This document shows, piece after piece, positions 8,206-17,155 of a DNA stretch of 64,000 nt; within the stretch, counting starts at the first letter, position 1, and every line of letters begins with the position of its first letter. This stretch comes from Hyphomicrobiales bacterium. GTDB taxonomy: Bacteria; Pseudomonadota; Alphaproteobacteria; Rhizobiales; Rhizobiaceae. The translations under genes and the position numbers were made by a program. Where the stretch lies: assembly GCA_900472625.1 (NCBI GenBank), contig UCIT01000004.1:29913-93912 (forward strand). Direction: 5' to 3'. The notes under the pieces were generated by a model. It was not told where the DNA came from. It made no database searches and was given only the letters and a program-made list of their open reading frames with translations.

Positions 8206-8454
8206 CTAAGGGTTTGGCAGAACCTCGTAACTAAATGTCAATGTCCCGATGGAGATCGCCCGCCCGCCATCGTCACGTACTTTAACGGTTATAACTCCGC
8301 GCCGCTCGTTGACGGTGAACTCATCACGCGCGATGTCCGTGAGGATGCGAGCGACCTGAAGCGACACTTCCGCCTCTGAAGACATCAGCTGTCCAACGTT
8401 GTCGGATAGGTCGCCATCTCCGTTGTGGAGATCGAAATAGAATCTGTCGCCCAT
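8206..8454 (-). CDS. DUF6894 family protein, predicted EcfG-controlled
   Basis: An 82-residue protein of the rhizobial DUF6894 type: it opens with RFYFDLHNGDGDLSDNVGQ, the family's conserved F-[FH]-D-x-x-x-[GD] start, an Ala/Arg helix (EVSLQVARILTDIARDEF), and closing beta strands (VITVKVRDDGGRAISIGTLT). Function is unknown. A GGGA site lies just before the ATG. A perfect GGAAC-N16-CGTT site lies upstream (8486-8510), which places it in the predicted general stress regulon. A truncated relative remains at 19092-19292. Confidence 0.85.
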   Translation of the reverse strand: MGDRFYFDLHNGDGDLSDNVGQLMSSEAEVSLQVARILTDIARDEFTVNERRGVITVKVRDDGGRAISIGTLTFSYEVLPNP

Positions 8455-8485
8455 AGCAATCCCTGCTCAACTGTTACCCTGCGAA

Positions 8486-8510
8486 AACGTGGCTTTCGTC
8501 CATGCGTTCC
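8486..8510 (-). promoter_or_regulatory. EcfG-type promoter, perfect consensus
   Basis: On the minus strand GGAAC, 16 bases, CGTT, about 32 bases above the DUF6894 start codon. Exact match to the EcfG consensus. Confidence 0.8.
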
Positions 8511-8602
8511 AGGGATTTCGCCGATTTTCGAGCTTCTGTGTAAAAGTTAAATGCGCTGCTCGCCCAACATCGTAATCTTGGAAGAAAGCTAGGAGGACTG
8601 AT

Positions 8603-8773
8603 ATGGCTGACACCATAAGGGAAAGTTTTACGCAAGAGGAACGTCGCCAAGCATTGGAGACGACAACCCAAATGGCAAAACAAAAGATGGATGCCGACAG
8701 GCAAGCGCGTGATGATAAAACACGTAGGCTTCGGCAGGCCAGGCTTGCCGCTGAAATTCAGGGCACCCGCTAG
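8603..8773 (+). CDS. Small charged helical protein (56 residues)
   Basis: A short ORF with a textbook AGGAGG site seven bases before the ATG. The product (MADTIRESFTQEERRQALET at the start) is rich in Arg, Gln, Lys and Ala and predicted to be one or two helices; it ends RLRQARLAAEIQGTR. No family is recognised. The stop codon lies inside a short inverted repeat (ACCCGCTA-GA-TAGCGGGT, 8764-8781) that may act as a terminator. It is divergent from the DUF6894 gene. Confidence 0.7.
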   Translation: MADTIRESFTQEERRQALETTTQMAKQKMDADRQARDDKTRRLRQARLAAEIQGTR

Positions 8774-8781
8774 ATAGCGGG
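8764..8781 (+). terminator. Hairpin overlapping the stop codon of the small gene
   Basis: Perfect 8-bp stem ACCCGCTA / TAGCGGGT with a two-base loop; a larger loop would form in practice. No T tract follows, so termination is only an inference. Confidence 0.35.
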
Positions 8782-9049
8782 TAAGCCTCCGATACGCTAT
8801 GCTTGCAGTAAAGACCGATTTCCTCCGGCAGCTGTGCATGCCTGTCCTTGGCACTGTCTCATCTTGGTGTTGGTTTAGCGGCCCACCGTCACGAACTCGC
8901 CGTGATCATCGGTTTCCGGGGCGTCAGCTTGACGATTAGCCGCTGTTCCCCGCCCGCGCACACCCCAGTGAAGGCTTGCGCTCGCTTTCCCACTCCGCAG
9001 GCGCGCTCGCTCATGTTGTGTCGCTAGTCGATAGTTCCTACTTGTTGAC

Positions 9050-10840
9050 TCACTTTAGGTAGAGCTCGACGACATGTGCACGCAGGAATTCATCCCTTAA
9101 GGTCGCGGCAGGGTAGACAAAGTCGCCAAGCCCGGTGGTTAGCGTCACATCGGCATCGGAAAGGTTCGCCCGAAGTTGAAGGATTTTATCGCCTAATTTC
9201 CAGTCGATAAATAAACACTGGTCGGGCGCTTCAATGATTTTTCCAGCGTAACCTTGCGCTGTCTCGAGCAACGGAATGATGCTTTCTTTTCGAAGCGCGA
9301 GAAGCTTTCGGATGAACTCAGCCCACGCCATTGCCCCTTGTGAGGCCGCCTGGTTCCAATTGATCTTGCTCGACAGGAAGGTGGACATGCTATTCGGATC
9401 GGGTATGTCCGCAGCCGATCTTCCGGATGGAATGCCACCGAAATTTTCCGCTTCCTTGGGTCTATTTTCCCGGATCGCCTTTGCAATCTCACCATTGTAA
9501 TCGGAGAAGAAGTGAAATGGCCTGAGAGACAGGTGCTCGTCGCCCATGAATAGCATCGGTATCTGGGGGGAAAGCAAAAGGATTTCGGTGAGAGCGCGGT
9601 AAAGCTGCCGATTGATCCCGAGATGCAAGCGATCGCCAAGTGCCCGGTTCCCCACCTGATCATGGTTTTGCAGGAAGTGAATAAAGGCGGTCGGAGGGAG
9701 TGCTTCGGTTGGCGGAGGGTTATCACTGAAAATCCCCTTGCCCGGTCGAAGGTAGCCATATGCCATCACCCGCCTGATCTGATCCCAGGTATCGTCCTTG
9801 AACGGCTCGTAACAGCCGGTGGCCTCTCCGGTGACGGCAACATGCACCGCATGGTGAAAGTCATCATTCCAGTCGGCTTTGTAATGCCTCCGGCCTGCAA
9901 TTTCTTCCATGAGATCGGTACCGTTGGCGGGGTTTTCTGTGATGAGGTGAACATGCCGATCTGAGACCCGCTTTCGTACCTCTACCGCGATCTGCTCGAG
10001 AATATGGACGTCGCTTCCGTCTTCGATTTGATCGATGGCATCAAACCTCAACCCGTCCAGCCGAAATTCCTGAAGCCAGTAGAGGACGTTCTCAACAAAA
10101 TAGCTGCGGACCTCCGGCTTCTCATAGGCGATTGCCGCACCCCATGGCGTCGGGGCATCTTTCCGGAAGAAACCGGGGGCATACCGGCCAAGGTAATTGC
10201 CCTCTGGTCCAAAGTGATTGTAGACGACATCCAGGAAAACCATGAGCCCGTGCCCATGTGCGGCGTCGATGAATGCCTTCAAGTCGTCTGGCGAACCATA
10301 GGCGTTATGGGGTGCAAATTGCAGTACGCCATCGTATCCCCACCCTCGAGTGCCAGGAAAGTGTGCCAGTGGCATGATCTCGACTGCTGTAATTCCAAGG
10401 TCGGCCAGCAGCGGCAGCATTGCCATCGCGGAACGAAAGGTCCCCTCCGTTGTCAGCGCTCCGATGTGAATTTCGTAGACAACCGTCTCCTCCCACGGTC
10501 GACCGCTCCATTCGGAATGCCGCCAGCAGTAGCTGTCCGGGTCTACAATTAAAGACGGGCCGTCCAGATTGTCGAGTTGTAGACGGGATGCAGGATCACC
10601 AACGGCCGTGCCATCCGCCAGCACAAACTGATAGCGAGCGCCAATGTTGGCATCGACGTCAACGATATGCCACCCATCCTCGGATCGTTGCATGGAAATA
10701 TCGGCTCCGTCCAACTCTAGCCCGACCGCCGCCTCTGCAGGAGCCCAAAGTTGAAAGCGGGTTTTCCCGCCCCGCACTGAAACGGGTCCCCACCGTTGGC
10801 CTAAAGGCAGCGTCGTCTGGTTAATCGTCTCAATGTTCAT
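9050..10840 (-). CDS. treZ: Malto-oligosyltrehalose trehalohydrolase
   Basis: A GH13 enzyme of about 596 residues that releases trehalose from maltooligosyl-trehalose. An N-terminal early-set/CBM48-like domain (GPVSVRGGKTRFQLWAPAEA) precedes the TIM barrel. Conserved regions are visible: DVVYNHFGPEGNYLG (region I), GLRFDAIDQI with the nucleophile Asp (II), LITENPAN with the acid Glu (III) and FLQNHDQVGN (IV). The start is set at 10840, giving the normal family length. TreY (maltooligosyl trehalose synthase) and GlgX are not in the window, so the partner must be elsewhere. Trehalose synthesis is a known osmotic and desiccation defence in rhizobia, consistent with the stress-gene neighbourhood, but no EcfG site was found upstream. 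Confidence 0.95.
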   Translation of the reverse strand: MNIETINQTTLPLGQRWGPVSVRGGKTRFQLWAPAEAAVGLELDGADISMQRSEDGWHIVDVDANIGARYQFVLADGTAVGDPASRLQLDNLDGPSLIVDPDSYCWRHSEWSGRPWEETVVYEIHIGALTTEGTFRSAMAMLPLLADLGITAVEIMPLAHFPGTRGWGYDGVLQFAPHNAYGSPDDLKAFIDAAHGHGLMVFLDVVYNHFGPEGNYLGRYAPGFFRKDAPTPWGAAIAYEKPEVRSYFVENVLYWLQEFRLDGLRFDAIDQIEDGSDVHILEQIAVEVRKRVSDRHVHLITENPANGTDLMEEIAGRRHYKADWNDDFHHAVHVAVTGEATGCYEPFKDDTWDQIRRVMAYGYLRPGKGIFSDNPPPTEALPPTAFIHFLQNHDQVGNRALGDRLHLGINRQLYRALTEILLLSPQIPMLFMGDEHLSLRPFHFFSDYNGEIAKAIRENRPKEAENFGGIPSGRSAADIPDPNSMSTFLSSKINWNQAASQGAMAWAEFIRKLLALRKESIIPLLETAQGYAGKIIEAPDQCLFIDWKLGDKILQLRANLSDADVTLTTGLGDFVYPAATLRDEFLRAHVVELYLK

Positions 10841-10991
10841 CTTGATAGCCCCTACCCAGCGCCCACTCAGATTGGCGACCCAGTGATGTGTCGTGATTGT
10901 TTGAGGCAAGCAATGAGACGACGTAGGTGCTCATTGCAATCAGCATGACCTGACGGGCGGTCAGCCCGCAGGGCATCCAAGAAAATGCAGG

Positions 10992-12797
10992 TTACTCGGC
11001 GGCATGCTTTCGCTCGAACGTTCCGACGAGTTGACCCTCCGCCAAGATATGACCTTGAATGGCTTTCAACACCTCCTCCCGTTTCGCACCGGCTTCGACG
11101 CCGAGCGTCTCACTATCGATCGCGAAAACTTGGAAGTGATAATGGTGAGCAGGATCGCCGACAGGTGGCTTGGGGCCGGTATAGCCGATTGACCCTCGGC
11201 TATTCGCACCCTGCTTCATGCCTTTGGGATCTTGCAAAACCGGAGAGCCGGGAATGCCTTCCCGCAGCTTCGTTATCGTCGCCGGGACGTCGAAAGCAAC
11301 CCAGTGTGTGAACGGCTTGGGGCTTGCGGCGTCAGGGTCGTCGACAATCAAGACGAAGGACTTGGTGCCTGCTGGCGTTCCTGCCCACTCTAGTGAAGGT
11401 GACGCATCGTCTCCATCGGCCGAATATTGCGCCGGGATCGGCCCATCTTTCGGGAATGCGCTCGTCACGCTTATTTGATCAGAAGACCTGGCGTCAGCAA
11501 GATCGATGGCTATCTTGGAAGGCGGCGTGTCTGGTAGGATATTTGGAATCGCCTTCGCTGCCGCTGTGTCTTTGACAGCTCCGCTGTATGTCACCTTGTA
11601 AATGACGCCGTTGCTGTCGTCGGCGACGAAGAGGGAACCGTCGCTGCCCGTCGCTATTCCGGTCAACCGCCCGAGATAGCCGTATTTGCCATTATCCTGT
11701 TTCAGCAAAAATCCTTCCAGAAACTTTTCGAAGGCGACAGGCTTTCCATTTTCGAAGTTCACCCGCATGACTTCGTAACCACTGGGCGGACGACGGTTCC
11801 ATGATCCCCGCATGGCGACAAATGCGTCACCACGATAGTCGGCCGGGAACGCTTTACCATTGTAGAACGCCATCTGCATGGGCGCGCTATGAGCGGTGTA
11901 ACCCAGAGTCGGCTCGGAAGACTGCTTTGCCCACTGCTCGAGAGTGACACCCTCGGGAGGGTTGATATGTGGATTGATTCCGCTCATCCCGTAGACGTAA
12001 GGCCAACCGTATTTCTTGCCCTGTTCGATGTGGTTCAGTTCTTCGATTTGGACCTCATCGCCAAGCCAATCGATCCCATGGTCCATACCGTATAGGGCAC
12101 CCTTCGAGGGCTCCCAGGCAAACCCGATCGTGTTTCGCAGGCCGGACGCAAAGATTGAACGCGTTTTACCGTCTTTGCTAACGCGCAAGATCGTCGCATT
12201 CTCGGGATTGTCTTCCTGACACTCGTTGCATGTGCTGCCGACAGAGATATAGAGCATTCCGTCCGGCCCGACATTTATCGTCCGGTTGGCGTGCTGTCCC
12301 GCATCCGGCAAATCGTTGATGATCCGGCTTAACGGTCCAAACGTCCCGTCTGGGTTGATCGAGGCGCTGTAGACGTCGTGGATGGTCACCAGAAACACGG
12401 TGTCGCCGTCGATCGCGACACCATGCATATTCGGGCGACTTGCCACGGTTTTCACCTCGTCAGCGCGTCCATCGGAGTTGGTGTCCTTGAGCATCACCAC
12501 GTCACCGACAGTACGCCGCGTCGCATAAACGGTTCCGTCAGCGGAGACAGCAAGCATCCTCGGATTGATTAGTTCACGGGCGTAGACTTGAACCTTGAAA
12601 CCTTGCGGCACCTTGAGAAGGCTTGTGAGCTTGTCGTCGTCAGTGACAGACAGCTTCTCAGGCTCAAGGATTGAGCCTTCGATTGTGACGTCGGACGCAA
12701 TACCAACCGCGCCTTTCACCTGAGCATGACATAGCTGCGGCAAGACGAGGGTTGAGACCACGAGCGACATGTAAAGTCCGGATTTCTGAAGCGCCAT
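10992..12797 (-). CDS. Secreted sorbosone-dehydrogenase-type propeller fused to a PEBP domain
   Basis: About 601 residues with a signal peptide (MALQKSGLYMSLVVSTLVLP, cleavage near CHA-Q). Residues about 45-440 are a six-bladed propeller of the L-sorbosone/glucose dehydrogenase class (GFKVQVYARELINPRMLAVS, DGMLYISVGSTCNECQE, LRNTIGFAWEP, MRGSWNR). The last ~150 residues are a phosphatidylethanolamine-binding/Raf-kinase-inhibitor-like YbhB domain (PSLEWAGTPAGTKSFVLIVDDPDA, HWVAFDVPA, YTGPKPPVGD..HHYHFQVFA). A PQQ-dependent periplasmic oxidation of a sugar or aldehyde is likely for the first domain. The start at 12797 has GGGGGAA upstream and gives the signal peptide. Confidence 0.92.
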   Translation of the reverse strand: MALQKSGLYMSLVVSTLVLPQLCHAQVKGAVGIASDVTIEGSILEPEKLSVTDDDKLTSLLKVPQGFKVQVYARELINPRMLAVSADGTVYATRRTVGDVVMLKDTNSDGRADEVKTVASRPNMHGVAIDGDTVFLVTIHDVYSASINPDGTFGPLSRIINDLPDAGQHANRTINVGPDGMLYISVGSTCNECQEDNPENATILRVSKDGKTRSIFASGLRNTIGFAWEPSKGALYGMDHGIDWLGDEVQIEELNHIEQGKKYGWPYVYGMSGINPHINPPEGVTLEQWAKQSSEPTLGYTAHSAPMQMAFYNGKAFPADYRGDAFVAMRGSWNRRPPSGYEVMRVNFENGKPVAFEKFLEGFLLKQDNGKYGYLGRLTGIATGSDGSLFVADDSNGVIYKVTYSGAVKDTAAAKAIPNILPDTPPSKIAIDLADARSSDQISVTSAFPKDGPIPAQYSADGDDASPSLEWAGTPAGTKSFVLIVDDPDAASPKPFTHWVAFDVPATITKLREGIPGSPVLQDPKGMKQGANSRGSIGYTGPKPPVGDPAHHYHFQVFAIDSETLGVEAGAKREEVLKAIQGHILAEGQLVGTFERKHAAE

Positions 12798-12953
12798 GTG
12801 TTCCCCCGATCCCCAGCCCAAACAATCTTGTTCCGAGGTAGGACGTGAACCTCCATGCGCTGGGAAAGTTCCCTTGAGGAGCGGAGCGAAATGCTGGCGA
12901 GATGGACGTCGGATCACGCTCGACTGGAAACCCAAGCTCTCAGCACGGCGAGC

Positions 12954-14150
12954 CTATGCAGGCTCTACCAGTGCGTACCGTCGGCAGTGCTCCAGATATG
13001 CAGCCTCGTGGGTCGCCACCAAATCGACCACGCTTGCCCAAAGCCACGAGGGAGCCTCAAGTTTCCGAATTGGGCTGATTTTTAGCACGGCCAGCCAGGA
13101 CTTTCTGTTGTCACTGTCCATTTGCCTTGCGTGAGCCAGCCCTACAGTGTGAGCGAGATACTCCGCAACGGTCAAAGCTTCCTCTCTGGTCAGCTTGTCG
13201 ATCTCAATCTTCAAATCTTGGGGGAGCAATTCGCGCACGAATACCGACTTTCCAAGAACATCGGTTGCCACCATCCGGCTGCCCAAGTATGGAGACAGAT
13301 GTCTGGCTCCTTCGACGACCCGCTCTCCATTGTCGAGTGGCATGACAACGTCAGGGAAGCGTGGGGCACTAGGCGCGACGGCCTCCTTAATGTCCATGAG
13401 CCGATAGACCTCGTTCTTGCCCTTCCCAATGACGAGAAGCGCGGCGACCCTAAGCCGCCCAAGCGAACTGCATCCTTTCCTCCAAAACGCGGCATCGACA
13501 ACGCGGACTTTTCCACCGGTCCCCACACCGGGCAGTGCAGAGACAAGGTCTTCCAACCACTGCTCTGCGAACATGGCGTCGACGGATTCACGCTCGAAGC
13601 GAGTCAGTGGCCAGAACCTCGGTCCAATGGGAAGCTGTCGCACCTCGCCTTCGATGCTCTCATCGGCAAGATGCTTCCACGACCGCTTTGCGGCCTGTCG
13701 CATCAGCGCCTTCACTGTCCCCGGCATCACGCTGGAAACATCGTCGACATTCGTCAGAAAGGCTTTGCTATAGCCTTCAATCATTCGCTCGAGCATCAGC
13801 GCCGTGGTCACCCCCGGCAAATCTGAGGAACGCGCCGCCATGGCGAGAGACAGCGCCAGCCGTATCAAATCGTGCGCCGGGTTTCCGATGACCGCCTGGT
13901 CGAGGTCTCGAATCTGGATGGCAAGTGCGCCGTCCCCATTTGCCACGGGACCCAGATTCCCGGAATGGCAGTCCCCACAGATCCAGATGGCTGGCCCGCT
14001 GGGTATTTCAGCGTGTTCGGCTTGCGAAAGCCACTCGTAGAAACGTTTAGTGCTTCCACGCACGTAGGCATGCGCCGACTCCGCCATCTTGCGGTTTCGT
14101 TCCAGAACCAGGGCCCGAACGCGGTCCTCGGGCAATACCGTACTTTTCAT
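12954..14150 (-). CDS. DUF2252 family protein
   Basis: A 398-residue cytosolic protein of the DUF2252 family, which has a kinase-like fold of unknown role. Family motifs are present: SAHAYVRGS near the N-terminus, ICGDCHSGNLGPV (catalytic-loop-like Asp and Asn), and RDLDQAVIGNPAHDLIRLA (DFD-like). The rest includes the helical C-terminus with VGLAHARQMD. A truncated, rearranged second copy lies at 6496-6690. It starts with ATG at 14150; no strong Shine-Dalgarno is visible. Confidence 0.9.
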   Translation of the reverse strand: MKSTVLPEDRVRALVLERNRKMAESAHAYVRGSTKRFYEWLSQAEHAEIPSGPAIWICGDCHSGNLGPVANGDGALAIQIRDLDQAVIGNPAHDLIRLALSLAMAARSSDLPGVTTALMLERMIEGYSKAFLTNVDDVSSVMPGTVKALMRQAAKRSWKHLADESIEGEVRQLPIGPRFWPLTRFERESVDAMFAEQWLEDLVSALPGVGTGGKVRVVDAAFWRKGCSSLGRLRVAALLVIGKGKNEVYRLMDIKEAVAPSAPRFPDVVMPLDNGERVVEGARHLSPYLGSRMVATDVLGKSVFVRELLPQDLKIEIDKLTREEALTVAEYLAHTVGLAHARQMDSDNRKSWLAVLKISPIRKLEAPSWLWASVVDLVATHEAAYLEHCRRYALVEPA

Positions 14151-14308
14151 GAATGTGTCTGACCTGTGGAGGGTATAATTCTGATCGCGTCTTAGAACGC
14201 CCTAGGTGAGCCACAGTTCCCCATGATCGGCGCGGATGGATGTCGAGCTCCGCAGCACGGAGGATTGTCGCGATCGACGGACGTCCCTCGGATGGGCTTC
14301 GGGCAGAT

Positions 14309-14333
14309 GGAACAATCGGACCCTTCGCCGGTT
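14309..14333 (+). promoter_or_regulatory. EcfG-type promoter
   Basis: GGAAC, 16 bases, GGTT, ending 26 bases before the CBS-protein start at 14360. Matches the EcfG general-stress form. Confidence 0.72.
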
Positions 14334-14359
14334 AGGCCTGGGTTACACAGGAGATCGCA

Positions 14360-14779
14360 ATGCTTGTAAAAGATGTCATGACGAAACAGGTAGTGACCGC
14401 TGCCCCAGAAGCAAGCATTCGGGACGTCGCCCGCCTCATGTCTGAGATCGACACTGGCGTCATCCCCATTATCGATGGAGATTTGCTGGGAATGGTGACC
14501 GACCGGGATATTGTGGTGCGCGCCGTAGCTGAAGGTCTCGATAGCAACACATCAATCTCTGAGATCATGACTGCTGGGATCGAAAGCTGTCTCGAGGAAG
14601 ATGAGCTGAAGGAGGCCGCCGACCGTATGTCGGAGCTTCAAATGCGCCGCCTTTTGGTTTTCAATGATGCTGGCATGATCGCCGGGATACTATCTCTTGG
14701 GGACATCGCCGGCATCAACGAGGAAATGGCTGGCGTGACGCTGGAAGAGATCTCGGTGGACGAGGAAAACCCGGCTTGA
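14360..14779 (+). CDS. CBS-domain protein, predicted EcfG-controlled
   Basis: A 139-residue protein made of a tandem CBS pair (Bateman module): VKDVMTKQVVTAAPEASIRD and VIPIIDGDLLGMVTDRDIVV for the first, SEIMTAGIESCLEEDELKEA and RRLLVFNDAGMIAGILSLGD for the second. Such stand-alone pairs usually bind adenine nucleotides and act as energy or stress sensors, partner unknown. AGGAG lies before the ATG, and a GGAAC-N16-GGTT site lies just upstream. Confidence 0.9.
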   Translation: MLVKDVMTKQVVTAAPEASIRDVARLMSEIDTGVIPIIDGDLLGMVTDRDIVVRAVAEGLDSNTSISEIMTAGIESCLEEDELKEAADRMSELQMRRLLVFNDAGMIAGILSLGDIAGINEEMAGVTLEEISVDEENPA

Positions 14780-15242
14780 GAAGGATTTTTTATCTTAGGT
14801 TCGCGTTTCTCGCAGATAGTCGCCGCCCTGCTAGCCATCCGGGCCTCCGCTGGCAACTTTAGCGGCAATGGCCGCTAAAGTCGTTCCGTTTCTGAGGAGG
14901 ACGAGCCAAACCATCCTGCAGCTAAAGGCTTGCTTCTCAACCTCTCCAGCCGTTCGTCCTTGCGACCCTACCACTTTCGCTGTGAACAATCGCCACTTTC
15001 CGTCACGTCTAAAAGGCGCTCCCAAATGAGATAGCGTGCCTGTCGCTTACGCTAATCCTATCCTCTTTTTTTGTCTGCGGTGGCGTCTTGAATTCCACAA
15101 CGGCCTGGTGCAAACCCTCTCAGACGCTCTCGTCGAGTGCCTCGCGACGCTTCTTGGCGTCCTCCGCATCGGAGGCCCGTGAGTCGTCTGTCGGGTTCGA
15201 TTCTCTTCTCGGCATAACGTGCTCTTCGGTTCGATATCTTGA
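14780..15242. other. Intergenic, no supported gene
   Basis: Nothing convincing. Two short minus-strand ORFs (around 14831-15025 and a 31-codon ORF near 15115-15207) lack recognisable domains and good ribosome sites. The stretch lies between the CBS gene and a DUF4142 relic and may itself be decayed sequence. Confidence 0.35.
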
Positions 15243-15435
15243 TCATTTGGATGTCAGTCCCTGAACTCGCACAAGATGCGCCCTCAAATCGGGAAGGATC
15301 CTTGAAGCCACGTTTTTGAGATGTCCTTCAGGACCGTTTCTGATGTATCCCGCGAAAAGCGCGACGGCGCCCTGGTGAGCCGTGAGCTGCGTGGAAAGAA
15401 AGGCTTCGTCCAGATTTGTCGCAATCGCCTAACCG
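15243..15435 (-). pseudogene. DUF4142 family gene remnant
   Basis: The minus strand encodes the C-terminal helices of a DUF4142 (ferritin-like, usually periplasmic) protein: NLDEAFLSTQLTAHQGAVAL then FAGYIRNGPEGHLKNVASRI and LPDLRAHLVRVQGLTSK before the stop. The preceding sequence (VTEMVTMAVF) continues the similarity but is separated by a stop or frameshift near 15436, and the signal peptide and first helices are missing. It is a 5'-degraded relic of a gene normally about 160-190 codons long. Confidence 0.68.
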
Positions 15436-15618
15436 GCAAAACCGCCATGGTCACCATCTCTGTAACGTCCGGTTGACCCAGACAGCGATCTCTCGAGAAC
15501 CCGCATTCCGATAGATAATTCAAGCTGGACGGGCGAAGTTCACGTATGGTTTGGAGTTTGCTGGTGACTTCGCTGACATTGGGGTAGGTCCCAAAGTGTC
15601 AAAAAGGCCCCACCACCC

Positions 15619-15855
15619 CTAGTGAAGCGCCGAGGAATATTGCCCTGGTTTATTCGTGTCGATCTCGGCGATCAGGAGAGAGGAAAGGATGGATGCCGTC
15701 CGATGGCCAGCACAATAAAATCGGATCGCTGCTGCGTAAGCTTGATACGTTGCGACTCGGTCATCGGGGTCCACTCGATAGTGTCGACACCACTGCCGCA
15801 CCGCCACCGCCATGATTTCAAAGTCTGCTTGATATAGTTCGGTATTCGATGTCAT
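15619..15855 (-). CDS. Small hypothetical protein next to the sigma-factor gene
   Basis: A 78-residue helical protein (MTSNTELYQADFEIMAVAVR at the start) with Cys, Trp and His residues in QWCRHYRV. Start at 15855 follows a GAGGG sequence; an upstream start at 15885 is possible. Not a family I can name. It lies 47 bp downstream of the EcfG-like sigma gene on the same strand, so it could be co-transcribed, but it shows none of the sequence features of the NepR anti-sigma factor. Confidence 0.6.
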   Translation of the reverse strand: MTSNTELYQADFEIMAVAVRQWCRHYRVDPDDRVATYQAYAAAIRFYCAGHRTASILSSLLIAEIDTNKPGQYSSALH

Positions 15856-15902
15856 CGTCGACCCTCGCGCCGTTTTAAGGAACACGCTTCCTTATGGAAG
15901 TT

Positions 15903-16430
15903 TCAACTCAACGAACTTGCCGAAACGACCGTATCGTCGCCCAACAAATTAGCGAGATGGAGGCGACCACGCGAAACCCTGCTCTTGATGGTGCCCAGTT
16001 TGCAATGACAGGATATTGCGGCTTCCTCATAGAAAATCTCCGCCGCCACAAGTAGGATCGCCTCTCTCTCAGCGTTCCCAATTTTTTTTAGAGCCTTTTC
16101 GACATCGCCCGATCTCATCACCCAGTCGTGTGACGGGAGGGCCGCGATCTCGTAACACGCTACATCCGTCACGCTGCCACAGCTCTCCCTCGTCCGCTGC
16201 GCGTAGTTCGTGCAAAAGCGATTTCGGGTAATTGTGAACATCCAGGATTGAAGACTTGTGCCTGTTTTGAACTGATCGATGCTCGCCAAAGCGCGGCAGA
16301 TAGATTCCTGCACCAGATCATTGACATCGGTATCTGTCTTAGCAAAGCGACGAGCAAAGACCCGTAGTGTCGGCATGAGCGCGACAATGTCGTTATTCAC
16401 GCGTGCACTGGGCATTGGCATCTCGCTCAT
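15903..16430 (-). CDS. EcfG-like ECF sigma factor (general stress)
   Basis: A 175-residue extracytoplasmic-function sigma factor. Region 2 (about residues 15-80) reads LRVFARRFAKTDTDVNDLVQ then TSLQSWMFTITRNRFC. Region 4 is YEEAAISCHCKLGTIKSRVS followed by RGRLHLANLL, strongly like the EcfG/ECF15 group that drives the alphaproteobacterial general stress response under PhyR-NepR control. The linker DWVMRSGDVEKALKKI also fits that group. Neither nepR nor phyR lies nearby, so this may be a second, orphan EcfG copy. Many GGAAC-N16-nnTT promoters in this window are plausible targets of this or a paralogous factor. No such site was seen in front of the gene itself. Confidence 0.9.
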   Translation of the reverse strand: MSEMPMPSARVNNDIVALMPTLRVFARRFAKTDTDVNDLVQESICRALASIDQFKTGTSLQSWMFTITRNRFCTNYAQRTRESCGSVTDVACYEIAALPSHDWVMRSGDVEKALKKIGNAEREAILLVAAEIFYEEAAISCHCKLGTIKSRVSRGRLHLANLLGDDTVVSASSLS

Positions 16431-17155
16431 AGCTTGCTCCCAAAAATTAGAAGCTACACCAAAGAGTAAGGTTCTGTCCTGTAACGGACATTTCTGCCCT
16501 GCACTGGGAGAATGATTTCATTTGTTTTCCATACGTGACAGGAAAACGTCTGATTTTCTACGCCCAATCGCTTTGTCCGATGCAGGACCAATGAAATTTA
16601 CCTGAAGCGTGGGATCATCGATCGCGCGGTATCGGCAGCAGCGTTGGAACACGTATTCGGTCAATGTGTCCGACCAAGCGGGATCGACTCGCAACGACTG
16701 CCTTCGACATCACGCCGTCGAGGCTGCGCGGTCCCCGCGGTCGTGCCGCTCACCGACGGACGTAGCAACCCATCCAAACTGCAGGTGATTTCTGCCGCCG
16801 ACATTAGTCGCGAGGGCGCTCACCCAGGCGAGTCGCAGCGTTGTATGGAGGTATGCCGGTAACTTACATTGCCAACGTCAACATCGGCATTTGATGTCAT
16901 CCCACTATAGAAATCAATGGTCCGCTATCGGACTATTATTGCTTCAACAACATCACACACTTCGGATAAATAAGTTCCTTAAGTCCAGGTGCCTTGGTCC
17001 GTTAACAAGCGAGAGCCGTTAGCTCTATTGATGTGCGGCTGAGCGGAACATAAAGCAGACACCGTTGGAGATTAAGGTGTTTCTATCGTCCGCAGACATT
17101 TTTTGGCGCGGACGGCTGGGAGACCCGATTGCTCTTGCCCTTACGAGGAAGAGCA
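16431..17155. other. Long intergenic stretch between sigma factor and Crp gene
   Basis: About 720 bases with no supported ORF. A 72-codon ORF at 16644 has no recognisable features. The composition turns AT-richer at 16860-17000, as expected for promoters of the divergently oriented genes. No EcfG-form site with correct spacing was found for either gene (a GGAAC at 17044 has only 13 bases before CGTT). Confidence 0.4.

Noticed and set aside
12798..12840. GGAAC upstream of the sugar-dehydrogenase fusion gene
   Set aside because: The position where nGTT should be reads GGGA, so the -10 element is missing.
15115..15207. 31-codon minus ORF beginning MPRRESNPTDDSRAS
   Set aside because: Charged and plausible as a small stress peptide, but without ribosome site or promoter evidence.
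17044..17070. GGAAC followed by CGTT upstream of the Crp gene at 17156
   Set aside because: Spacer is only 13 bases; all convincing EcfG sites here have 16.
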